Source of the DNA: Paguma larvata | Taxonomy: Eukaryota > Chordata > Mammalia > Carnivora > Viverridae | Reading direction: 5' to 3' | Assembly: GCA_030068075.1 (NCBI GenBank) | Contig: CM057833.1 | Location: forward strand, 48,689,587 to 48,753,586 | DNA: 64,000 nt | Shown here: in pieces, positions 55,331-64,000 of the stretch | Position numbering within the stretch: position 1 is the stretch's first letter | Layout of the letters: each line of letters begins with the position of its first letter | Program-made: the position numbers and the translations under genes | Notes under the pieces: model-generated | What the model was told of the DNA's origin: nothing | Database searches by the model: none | The model's input: only the letters and a program-made list of their open reading frames with translations

Positions 55331-56170
55331 ACCTGCAGAAAAACAGGTGGGTTCTCGCCCACGACCGCAGCCCCAGGCAATATGGTTATGGGATTTGTTC
55401 ACACTGTGGATGAACTGTTTTGAAGGGTCAGAATGCGGAAGACAGCTACAGTCAACATTTAAGGTTTCCTTGGCAATAAAGAGCTAAAAAATGTGAATAA
55501 GTCATATTTTTATTTTTCAGAAGCAAAAATGACAAGTGGCAACCTGCCTCTGGGATATCGGGATACTAAGCTATTTATCTCATAGAGACAGTAGCCAGAG
55601 AAAGACTCTATTATCATACAGCTCTCAAAGAAAGTCCAATTAAATAAATCTCAGAATAATATGCTTTTACGTAAAACAACAAAAGTGGCAACAATAATAA
55701 AAAGTTATATAGAATCCACAAAGTGATGTGTGAAGAAGAAAAAGGAAAATCCACATACGGAGAGTGCTCTGTTAAAATCAAGGAAGCCCAAATCCTAAAA
55801 CAGAAAAAAGAAATACGTTAAAACACAGTATCTTAAGAGTCCAATGAGGTTACTGAGGATGCAGAGTTTAACGTTTCATTTACTCAGGACATTTTTTTCT
55901 TTCTCTTGGAGCGTTGCCATATTTACTGTAGGAGATCCCGTGAATGACAGTGCAGAGATCTGCCTTCTCAACGAGCCCTTCAAGTTTTAAATACCAAATC
56001 TGAGTCTGGAATCCCAATTAAAAGTTGATATAATAGACCACAGAGAGTGAACCTGCTTTCTAAATTGCATTTGCTTAATTTTCCCACGTTGAAAACAATC
56101 TGTACTCTTTGAAAGAGACACAACAGTTCACAGTAGGAAAACAGGGCCATGTGAAAGCACGCAACCCTTC
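55331..56170. other. unassigned DNA
   Basis: No transposon recognised. A splice-acceptor-like tract (TTTTTATTTTTCAG, 55507-55520) precedes a short ATG frame of 18 codons, which is not enough to call an exon. Confidence 0.4.
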
Positions 56171-56362
56171 TCATAGAGTAGGAGCAACAGCTTCCAAAAT
56201 GAAGACGCACACAGCAAAACCACAGGGCTGGTGGGGCTGAGGCGGGGCGGGCAGGTGCAGAGCAACCAGCGGAACGCACGGAACTGATTCTAGAGGCAGT
56301 TCTGTCCTGATTCGTTGTATCTCAGTCTCCAGGTCCTCAGGGCTCAACTTCTTCCCCGGCAA
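56171..56362 (-). CDS. 63-codon frame with a charged helical N-terminus (doubtful)
   Basis: The minus-strand frame starts MPGKKLSPEDLETEIQRIR, a strongly charged stretch of the kind found in coiled coils, then turns into proline- and hydrophobic-rich sequence that looks random. The first ~25 codons might be an exon or pseudogene piece. No clear GT donor follows, and the region before the ATG has a CT-rich tract. Family not recognised. Confidence 0.15.
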   Translation of the reverse strand: MPGKKLSPEDLETEIQRIRTELPLESVPCVPLVALHLPAPPQPHQPCGFAVCVFILEAVAPTL

Positions 56363-56940
56363 GCAGAGGCAGATGGATCTCTAAGCTTCATTTCAATGTT
56401 AAACCCGAAGACTCTTTATAAGAAAAGATTTGAAAACCTTTTGGGACAATCAGTTGAACAAATTTCTCACATCCTGACTGGGTCTGGCACTGTTCAACTC
56501 TCAATATTACTGTGAGAAAAGAAAAAGAAAATCTACCTTAGTGGCAAGAATTATACTACATGTCCTATTACACTCTGCAGCATAGAAAATAAATGTCTGT
56601 TCCTTTCCTGGCCTCTAGAAGCACTCTCTGAGATAGAATCGACTGAAAACCTTAGGACTATGGCGCTGGCCAGAACACCTGACCTGTCTTTCTCTCTCTG
56701 AAAGCTGCTCGGTGGTTCCGCACCCTACGTGTTATACAGGACTTCACCACTGCAGAGAAGATTGTACTAGGGAATCATTTTCCTGCTAGTCTACCAAAAC
56801 CCTGAGAACAGCCTGGCATTCTCGGAAGACTATGTATTACAACGGACCCACGTACAGCCCTGGAAATAAAAACCGTGTAGTAGCAGTTCTAGAGAACCAG
56901 AGAATTGAACCAGGAAGACTGGTGAGATCTCTGACTTATG
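56363..56940. other. unassigned DNA
   Basis: No gene or named repeat recognised. Confidence 0.4.
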
Positions 56941-56956
56941 CAGGTGTATTACCTAT

Positions 56957-57147
56957 CTTTTTAAGTTTTTTAAAATGTTTATTTTTGAAGGAGAGAGAGA
57001 CAGAGCGTGAGCAGAGGGGAGGGGCAGAGAGAGAAGGAGACACAGAATCCGAAGCAGGGCTCCACAAGGGGCTCAGAACTCAAGAGCCGTAAGATCATGA
57101 CCGGAGCCGATGTCAGACGCTTAACCAACTGAGCCACTGAGGGGCCC
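56957..57147 (-). mobile_element. CAN-type SINE with internal deletion
   Basis: Perfect 16-bp TSD CAGGTGTATTACCTAT at 56941-56956 and 57148-57163. The body is shortened: GAAGCAGGGCTCCACAAGGGG skips most of the stretch between the CT-rich part and the B box. The head ends GAGCCACTGAGGGGCCC. Confidence 0.95.
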
Positions 57148-57163
57148 CAGGTGTATTACCTAT

Positions 57164-57944
57164 TTAAAGCTGTGGTCAATTAATAATTCCCACGGGCAGG
57201 GCCAAACTTTAGGTTAGAATAAGACTTATTCAGGGCTGAGACTCAATTAACCTCCAGGTTTAGGGAAGAAGAAAGAGGTTTAAAGATCATATTAACCCCA
57301 GGAAAGCGGGACAGCAGCAAAGACATGCTCTACTGAACTGTCTACAACACACACTTTCCCCAGAACCGTTGTATAATACTATGAAATATCCTCTTGCTAT
57401 GATGTTATGTTTTAGCTTTGAACTCCGTCTTCTAGCCATAATCTCTGCAAAGCAAGAGGGACTGAATCGGGCACTGCAGGAACAATGAGGGCTCATAAAA
57501 AAGCTTTACAGAAGACTAGAGTCGCTTCAGGCCAATGGAGACCTGTGTTTCCAGATAAGCAAAATGGGAGGTTTATGACATTAGGCGATCTCCTTAAATT
57601 TCTGACGGTTCTCAAATTTTCATAATTTCATACAGATGATGTACTACAATAAAGATTGTATATGCATATCACTTACTGTTTCTTTTAAAAAATATTTATG
57701 GATATAGCTGCGTTTTTCTAAATGTCTCGTTCGTAATACTCAGTCTCGTAAGTCTGGTTCCATAGTAATCTATAATGTAACTACTTCCATCTGAAGGTCC
57801 AACAATCTAGAAGAGAAAATTTTCAAAATTACCATTTTATGAAAGACATGTTCACAATACCTTGTGTTTACTTCACTTGGTTGTTACTAAATTATTTCAG
57901 TCGAGCTAAAATACACTTTAACTAACTTCAGCAAATAAAGTGAC
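57164..57944. other. unassigned DNA
   Basis: No gene or named repeat recognised. Confidence 0.4.
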
Positions 57945-58430
57945 TCAGTGGCTCATGCAGCTGGAAGGGAAACCGGGGGAGTTCAGAGGATCACAAGAGC
58001 CACGGGAACCAAGGCCGGAAGGACTGAAATTCGGGGCCCCCTGAGGCCCTTGGTCTGGCCCCCCTGCCGTTTTGCAACCCTCGCCTTGGGTCCACAGAGG
58101 CACCACAGAGGCGCTCCCTCCCGCTTGGTCGCCACCAGCTCCAGATTTGCGTCTTTGAAGCTCAGCAGCTCCCGGTAGAAAGAAAGTAAATAATCTTCCT
58201 CAGCATTTATATACCAATTCCCACGGAAGGACTTTGATTTGTTTGTTTTTTCTGCCTATAGCTGGACAAATTACTATAGCCGAGGGACTAGGATTACTAT
58301 AATTGGCTAGGCCAGGCTCCCCGTGAGAGGTGAGGTGGTGTGACTGACAATCCTTCCGGAACCACCCGGAATGGAAGAGATGGATAGAAAAAAAACAACA
58401 CATGCTCATTACAGTCCTCTTGTCCACTCA
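57945..58430. repeat. probable ancient dispersed repeat, family not named
   Basis: GC-rich 57960-58180, then AATTACTATAGCCGAGGGAC, TATAATTGGCTAGGCCAGGC, GTGGTGTGACTGACAATCC, TTCCGGAACCACCCGGAAT. The second half reads like an old mammalian repeat I have seen but cannot name. Frames of 75-76 codons over it are probably fortuitous. Confidence 0.4.
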
Positions 58431-58890
58431 ATCGCGTTTCTGACAATCCAGTTGACACGATCTCTACAAATTATCCTTTAAGGTAGCAACCTTCAAACAG
58501 CGGCCTTGGGAATACACAAAGACGTGCCGAGGTAGATGTGGGCCCAGATGGATTTAAGGGAATCGATTTTGAGATCCTTAATTCCCATGCTCTTTGTAAC
58601 AGTGACCCGCTTGACCCCAAGCTGTGGTGATGTCCTGCTGGTTCTGCAGCCCTCCCCTCTCCCCGAGGCCCTTTCTCTGTGGGAGAATGTGAAGCCACAC
58701 CTGCTATCAGAGCACACCTGAATCTTCTGATGGTGCATTGCCTCTGACGTGCCAAACAAAGATGATGCAAAATACGGACCGGGAAACCTTCAATCAAGCT
58801 CGAAATAAAAAAATCAAGAGTCCAAAAATATGCTCTGCCTCATCCTGTTCAAAAGATGTATTCCCAATAACATTTTACTATTTTTTCTTA
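58431..58890. other. unassigned DNA
   Basis: No gene recognised. Overlapping frames on both strands (61-108 codons) show no motif. Confidence 0.4.
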
Positions 58891-58901
58891 TCATTTGCTA
58901 A

Positions 58902-59024
58902 GGGGTGCCTGGATGGCTCAGTCGGGTGAGCGTTTGACTCTTGATTTCAGCTCCGGTCATGATCCCAGGGTCGTGGGATTCAGCCCCGTGTGGGGTTCTG
59001 CGCTGAGCGTGGAGCCTGCTTGAG

Positions 59025-59068
<44 letters not shown>

Positions 59069-59117
59069 CTCTGCTCCACTTACATGTGTATATGCACACT
59101 CTCTCTCCTAAAAAAAT
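58902..59117 (+). mobile_element. CAN-type SINE with expanded (CT)n
   Basis: Head GGGGTGCCTGGATGGCTCAG, body with CCCAGGGTCGTGGGATTCAG. The CT-rich middle has expanded to about 19 CT units (59027-59064). Short TSD ATTTGCTAA on both sides. Confidence 0.93.
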
Positions 59118-59327
59118 TAATTTGCTAAGATTTGTAATATGTATATGCTGTTTTGATAGTGTATCAACAATTATAATGACAACAATCCAATAATCACAGA
59201 AAATTTTTAAATCTTTTAATTTTACTGAATCATGAAAATCACGATCACAAAAATGATCAGAAGATTTGTCGAGCATAAAAATATATTACATTACGATAAC
59301 ATTCTGTGGGAGAATGGAACTAGAAAT
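59118..59327. other. unassigned AT-rich DNA
   Basis: Nothing recognised between two SINEs. Confidence 0.4.
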
Positions 59328-59342
59328 AAAAACTCAAGGAGA

Positions 59343-59546
59343 GGGGTTCCTGGATGGCTCACTGGTTAAGCGTCCAACACTGGCCTGGAGTGTGATCTCA
59401 TGGTCCATGAGTTCAAGTCCCACATGGGTGCTCTCTGCTGTCGGCGCAGAGCCCACATCAGATCCTTTGTCTCCCTCTCTCTCTGGCCCTCCCCCAATCA
59501 TGTGAGCAGGCACACACTCTCTCTCTCAAAAAATAAACATTTTTTA
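59343..59546 (+). mobile_element. CAN-type SINE, first of a stacked pair
   Basis: Head GGGGTTCCTGGATGGCTCAC, tail AAAAAATAAACATTTTT. Flanked by AAAAACTCAAGGAG (59328-59341) and AAAAATTCAAGAAG (59547-59560). Confidence 0.93.
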
Positions 59547-59560
59547 AAAAATTCAAGAAG

Positions 59561-59784
59561 GGGGCACGTGGGTGGCTCAGTTGGTTAAGCGTCTGACTTC
59601 GGCTCAGGTCATTATCTCGTGGTTCGGGAGTTCAAGCCCCATGTCGGTCTTTGTGCTGACAGCTCAGAGCCTGGAGCCTGCTTTGGATTCTGTGTCTCAT
59701 TCTCTCTCTGCCCCTCCCCAATTCATGCTCCATCTCTCTTAAAAATAAACAAACATCAAAAAAAATTTTTTTAAGAAAAATCAA
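59561..59784 (+). mobile_element. CAN-type SINE, second of a stacked pair
   Basis: Head GGGGCACGTGGGTGGCTCAG, tail AAAAATAAACAAACATC. Flanked by AAAAATTCAAGAAG (59547-59560) and AAAAATTCAAGGAG (59785-59798). Uses the same target as its neighbour. Confidence 0.94.
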
Positions 59785-59798
59785 AAAAATTCAAGGAG

Positions 59799-61235
59799 AA
59801 AAAGAAGCTATCTAAAAATTACAATGGTTAGTGAAGGGTTCATTCCTGTCTTTTAAATGAATGATATTTAAAATTCTATGGTTTATATTCTGTTGGATAC
59901 ATTTTAAAATTGATGTAACAGTTTTACTTAAATATGTCAATATTTGGAAACCAGAAATTACATCCTTTGCAACTATTTAAACTTATGATGTAAAACTTAA
60001 ATGTCAGCTTAAAAACGTGTGGAGGGTAGGGATTTAAAGAAAACAAATTCTCTCAGGGGTTATACAACCAGAGTTGGAAGAACACTGCTGGAGAGTATGC
60101 TTCGTTCTCATAGCAAGTTTGGCTTTTCAAACTACTCGACGAACACTGAATTGCTACAACACTCCAGGCACGGTGCTAGGCATTCTACACACAACCGTGA
60201 CTAAGATACAATCTCTGCCAACAAAGAGCTTTATACTAGGGAACTATAACTGTTAATATTCAGATAACATTTACAAAAAACTTATGTGCTAAAATACCAT
60301 GCTAGGTGTTGTCATGCACTTTGACTTCTTTTCCAAAAATTAAATTCATTTGGCTTGCCATTTATGAATGTTATTTAAGAATTTAATGAAAGCTTTTCAG
60401 TGGCCAAGGTCCCAGAGGAAACTACTTTGAGCATTAAGCTAAAAAAGACAATGGGTGACTAGGAGTTACAACATGGTTTGAGACTGTGTGAGGGGAACAA
60501 AGAAAAGTAAAGAAAAATCACGTGACCAAAAACTGCCTAATTTGGAATATGTGCATAGATTGGAACCGCGCCTTTTATCCCATTCTCGGTTTCTTCCTTT
60601 GCCATCTCCCCTAACAACATTTATCCCTGTTGAAAAAAAGTATTCAAAGCTGGAAATAAGGAAAGTGTATGACTAAGTGACCTATTAACTGCATACATCC
60701 ATCTAATAAGCCTACCCGAGGCTCCCTTACTTCTCTGAGGACCCAGATGTCTCACAATCTTCTAAAGTTAGTAGTTAACATGTAGAAAAATAATAATTTT
60801 TCTGTTTTGTTTCCTCCGTTCTATAGAGAAGACAGCCCCCAAAAGATACCATTTATTACCTGGTAATACATGATCCAACTCTGCATCTAACTTAGTCATC
60901 TTATTACAGCATTTCCCTCTACTCGGCTCCTCAAAATCTAGTTCTACTGAGGAAATTCTGGTCCTCCTTCCAGAGACTGGTTCAGCCTGGGCATGGAATC
61001 TAATTCTGGCCAACCACTCATGATGCAAGTTCATTTTTGGCATAGCCACCCTTAAGAAGATAGGTGTGAGAGGAAACAATTTTTTTCTATCTCTGAAAGT
61101 CACTGTACGATGAAGTGATGCTAACCACAGGACCTGAACATGGCAAAAGAAAGGCAGGAGAGAGGGAGAAATAGGAGGAAAGAAAGGAAAGAGAAAGGGG
61201 ACAGTCTTTCATTATATCCTTTAGCTCTTGATCTT
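59799..61235. other. unassigned DNA; repeat X-like start near 60150
   Basis: 60155-60245 (CACTCCAGGCACGGTGCTAG, ACAATCTCTGCCAACAAAGA, GCTTTATACTAGGGAACT) looks like the opening of repeat X. A GA-rich tract lies at 61150-61200. No gene recognised. Confidence 0.4.
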
Positions 61236-61416
61236 GGGTCGGCTGGGTGGCTCAGTTGGTTAAGTGCCTGACTTTGGCTGAGGTCATGATCTCCTGGTTC
61301 GAGAGTTCAAGCCCCGCATCAGGCTCTCTGCTGTCAGCACAGAGCCCACTTCAGATCCCTCTCCCACTCTTCTCTCACTCAAAATCAAATATTTTTTAAA
61401 AATTAATAAATCTTAA
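61236..61416 (+). mobile_element. CAN-type SINE
   Basis: Head GGGTCGGCTGGGTGGCTCAG, GTTCAAGCCCC B-box region, shortened CT part, tail with AATTAATAAATCTT. No clear TSD. Confidence 0.9.
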
Positions 61417-62202
61417 AACTACCTTATCTCTAGACTCTTGGTAGATGACATAGTAAACTATCATACTATTAAAGCAAACTTAAATTGAGGTTCTGTTACT
61501 TGTAGCCAAAAACACCTGATCATGCACCATTTTCAGTGCCTCCTACAGCTACTACCAGATCTCCAGAGCACAGCACTAGTCACTATTCTCCGCTAAAACA
61601 GCTGGGAGAGCTGCCCCAAAGACAGCCAAATTAACCGCTGTGGGAAAGCACTGACTAGATGAAAGGAAAACTTAAAGAGAAAGCTGTCAATAACTAGCTG
61701 TAGGATGAATCTTCTCTGGATCTCGGTATTTCATATCTACGTAAAGAGGAACAGAATAGGCTGATCTATACGGTACCTTATAATTTCTTCATCTTGTATG
61801 ACTATGACATTTAAGTATACGCACATCTATAAGGTGCTGTTAATATACTCTTCTATGAATGATCCCATCAAAGAAAGTGTTCATCGTACTTAATTTTTAG
61901 AAACCTACCTGCTGTAAAATTTTCTCTCATTCAAAGCCACATTCCCTTGTCAAAATCAAAAATTAAATCTGTTTTTAAGCATCTTATATACACTTATGTA
62001 CAACAGATGTGCCAATTATGAATTTCTTTATTATGAGTATATTATTGAATTGTGAATTATAAAATTACAAGTCTTTAAAAAGATCCCCTACTGGGAACTT
62101 TTTTACTCAGTTAAATATGCCTGTGCCCACTTGTTCATTGACAATACAGTATAAAACCTAAAATTGTAAGTCTGTTTCTCAGCTAAGAAATAGACTGAAA
62201 CT
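61417..62202. other. unassigned DNA
   Basis: No gene or named repeat recognised. Confidence 0.4.
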
Positions 62203-62380
62203 GGGGCACCTGGGTGGCTCAGTCAGTTGAGCGTCCGACTCTGGCTCAGGTCATGATTTTGCTGTTCGTGGGTTTGAGCCTCGCATCAGGCTCTGTGCAG
62301 AGCCTAGAAGTTGCTTTGGATTCTGTGTCTCCCTCTCTCTCTGCCTCTCCCCTGCTTGTGATCTGTCTCTTTCTCTTCCA
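62203..62380 (+). mobile_element. CAN-type SINE, 3'-truncated
   Basis: Normal head GGGGCACCTGGGTGGCTCAG and CT-rich part, ending at CTCTTTCTCTTCC without the AAATAAA tail. The tail was lost by deletion after insertion. Confidence 0.9.
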
Positions 62381-62562
62381 TTTGATAAGCTGGGGCAGAT
62401 TTCTGAAATCTACGGGTCCAATTAGTGGAGGTTGCTACAAGACTTCATCTTCCAGGCAGGGAAACAGGAGGCCCACTACACTGTGCAAAGCTGTTCTGTA
62501 CAATGGGCATCAATGTCTCTTGCATGAGGAGCCTTAAAACCACAAGAAAGCCACATCGAATC

Positions 62563-63020
62563 CCTCTATATTAGTTTCCTGGGGCTACTGTAACAAGTTA
62601 CCACAATCCTTAGTGGATTAAAACAATAGAAATTCACTCTTTCACAGATCTAAGGCCAGAGATCTAAAATCAGCCAACCACCCCATACCCTACAGAGACT
62701 CTAAGGGGAGAATCCTTTCTAAGCCTCTTTCAGCTTTTAATAGCAATCAGCACTGCTCAGGCATTTGGCCAGATCACTCCGATCTCTGCCTTTGTCTTTA
62801 CAATGCCTTCTTTTCTGTGTCTTTTCCCCTTCTGTCTCCTGTAAAGACACTTGTCATTGGATTTAAGGCCTACCTACATAATCCAGGATGGTCTCTTCAT
62901 ATCAAGATCCTTAACTTCATCACATCTGCAAAGACTCTGTTTCCAAATAAGGTCATCTTCCCAGGTTCTGGGGACCTAACATGGGTATCTTTTGTCCTAT
63001 CACACTTCTATGGAAATGGT
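62563..63020 (-). mobile_element. MLT1-type LTR, reverse
   Basis: TATTAGTTTCCTGGGGCTAC, TAGTGGATTAAAACAATAGA, TTGGATTTAAGGCCTACCTA, AACTTCATCACATCTGCAAA and CCCAGGTTCTGGGGACCTAA follow the MLT1 complement end to end. Confidence 0.85.
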
Positions 63021-63134
63021 GGAGGTTTGGAGGAATTGGGTGGAATTTAATTTCTTCTTTAATTCATTTCTGATCTCATGTCTTCACCATGAGATTTTAT
63101 TTGTAGCTTCAGTGCAAAACAATCTTGAATTGTT

Positions 63135-63340
63135 GGGGTGCCTGGGTGGCTCAGTCAGTTAAGCACCTGACTTCAGCTCAGGTCATGATCTCGCAGTTCA
63201 TGGGTTCCAGTCCCACAGCGGGCTCTGTGCTGACAGCTTGGAGCCAGGAGCCTGCTTCAGATTCTGTGTATCCCTCGCTCTCTGCCCCTCCCCCATTCGT
63301 GCTCTCTCTCTCAAAAATAAACATTAAAAAATTTAAAAAC
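63135..63340 (+). mobile_element. CAN-type SINE
   Basis: TSD AACAATCTTGAATTGTT (63118-63134) and AACAATCTTCAATTCTT (63341-63357), two mismatches. Head GGGGTGCCTGGGTGGCTCAG. Confidence 0.95.
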
Positions 63341-63357
63341 AACAATCTTCAATTCTT

Positions 63358-64000
63358 ACTTAAAAGGATAGGCTTTTCTATAGGTGCAGAGTCTATAGCA
63401 AAAAGAATAAATCATGAAATCTAGAAATACATATTAAAGTTAAGAATGTTAAATGGTCGCCAAATTCCCTGTCTTTTTTTTTTGTTCTTTATCTTCTAAT
63501 CTCCACTCTAATTCTCTATAATTCCTGCCCGTACACCTACCCACACAAATAATGAGCATACGCTTAATTTGGTATATGAGCTGGATACATATTTATTTAA
63601 AAAAAAAACATGTTCTTTGAATATGCTTTTTTAATTTATCCAAATAATATTGTTGTGGATCTTGTTCAGTTTTAAACTGTTTTCATAGTATACTATAATT
63701 TTAAGATATTTCCATATAGCGTATGCACACCTAGGAAGTGCCTGTAACTGCCACCCAGCATTAGAGAATGCATCCATTCTCGTATAGTGCACACATCTAG
63801 GCTCATTCCAACTTCCTGCTCCCACAAACAGGCTATGACAGACATCTTCGCTCACATTCCCTTGTGGAAGGGACGCAAATTTTTTAGAGTAAATGCTCAG
63901 AAGTATTTTTTTTACATATTAGTTATTCAGGTGATTCTGTGAATCACGTATTAGTTTACTGTACTCATTTAACTATTAGGATCTCTATCTTTTCTTGTTG
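63358..64000. other. unassigned, possible old LINE trace
   Basis: 63700-63890 (CACCCAGCATTAGAGAATGC, CTCATTCCAACTTCCTGCTC) has the style of a worn reversed L1 3' end, but the match is weak. No gene recognised. Confidence 0.35.

Overview
The window is mammalian nuclear DNA, almost certainly from a cat-family carnivore (Felidae). The main evidence is 39 copies of a tRNA-derived CAN-type SINE, most of them in the form typical of cats: a head beginning with variants of GGGGCGCCTGGGTGGCTCAG, a CT-rich stretch, and an AAATAAATAAA(C)-type tail. The dog-specific SINE form was not seen. The other repeats are carnivore L1, MIR, L2, MLT1-type LTRs and a MER20 DNA transposon, which fits any placental mammal. 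There are no operons, Shine-Dalgarno sites, phages or CRISPR arrays.

No protein-coding gene could be identified with confidence. Open frames are short (198 codons at most) and nearly all fall in SINEs, L1 remnants or simple repeats. The window is best read as intergenic or intronic DNA built by serial transposon insertion, with two CpG-rich spots that could be promoters or first exons of unrecognised transcripts. One is a broad CpG-rich zone at 18.5-20.1 kb with a true CpG island near 19.86-20.10 kb. The other is a very small, dense CpG cluster at 54.98-55.07 kb.

Layout. 0-10 kb: mostly unassigned AT-rich DNA with scattered SINEs, a CA/TA microsatellite, an L1/HAL1-like ORF1 relic and a worn ERVL-like integrase fragment. 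10-13 kb: nested L1 pieces of opposite orientation, one carrying a (GATA)n array. 16-23 kb: several copies of one ancient dispersed repeat (called 'repeat X' here), the CpG-rich zone and a full-length MER20. 23-30 kb: SINE-rich DNA with old L1 pieces and MIRs. 30-32.5 kb: repeat X, a reversed ERVL/MaLR-type LTR, an MLT1 LTR, and a MIR interrupted by a roughly 90-bp copy of repeat X sequence from 1.4 kb away. 34-41 kb: LTRs, MIRs, L2 pieces and SINEs. 41-49 kb: a dense L1 cluster, including two 5'-truncated carnivore L1s with recognisable target-site duplications (TSDs). 49-53 kb: a TA/TG microsatellite, SINEs and an L1 3' end. 53-58.9 kb: the least repeat-rich part, with the small CpG cluster. 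59-64 kb: SINEs, including two stacked at one target site, and a reversed MLT1 LTR.

The history of insertions can be read from TSDs. SINEs lie inside L1s, L1s inside MLT1 LTRs, and LTRs inside repeat X. The most unusual structures are the templated-looking 90-bp duplication at 30.4 kb and two places (41.5/43.6/43.7 kb and 59.3/59.5/59.8 kb) where one target sequence appears three times because two retroelements landed at the same site. No evidence was found for a new multi-gene system. All coordinates of old repeats are read by eye and are approximate to 10-30 bases.
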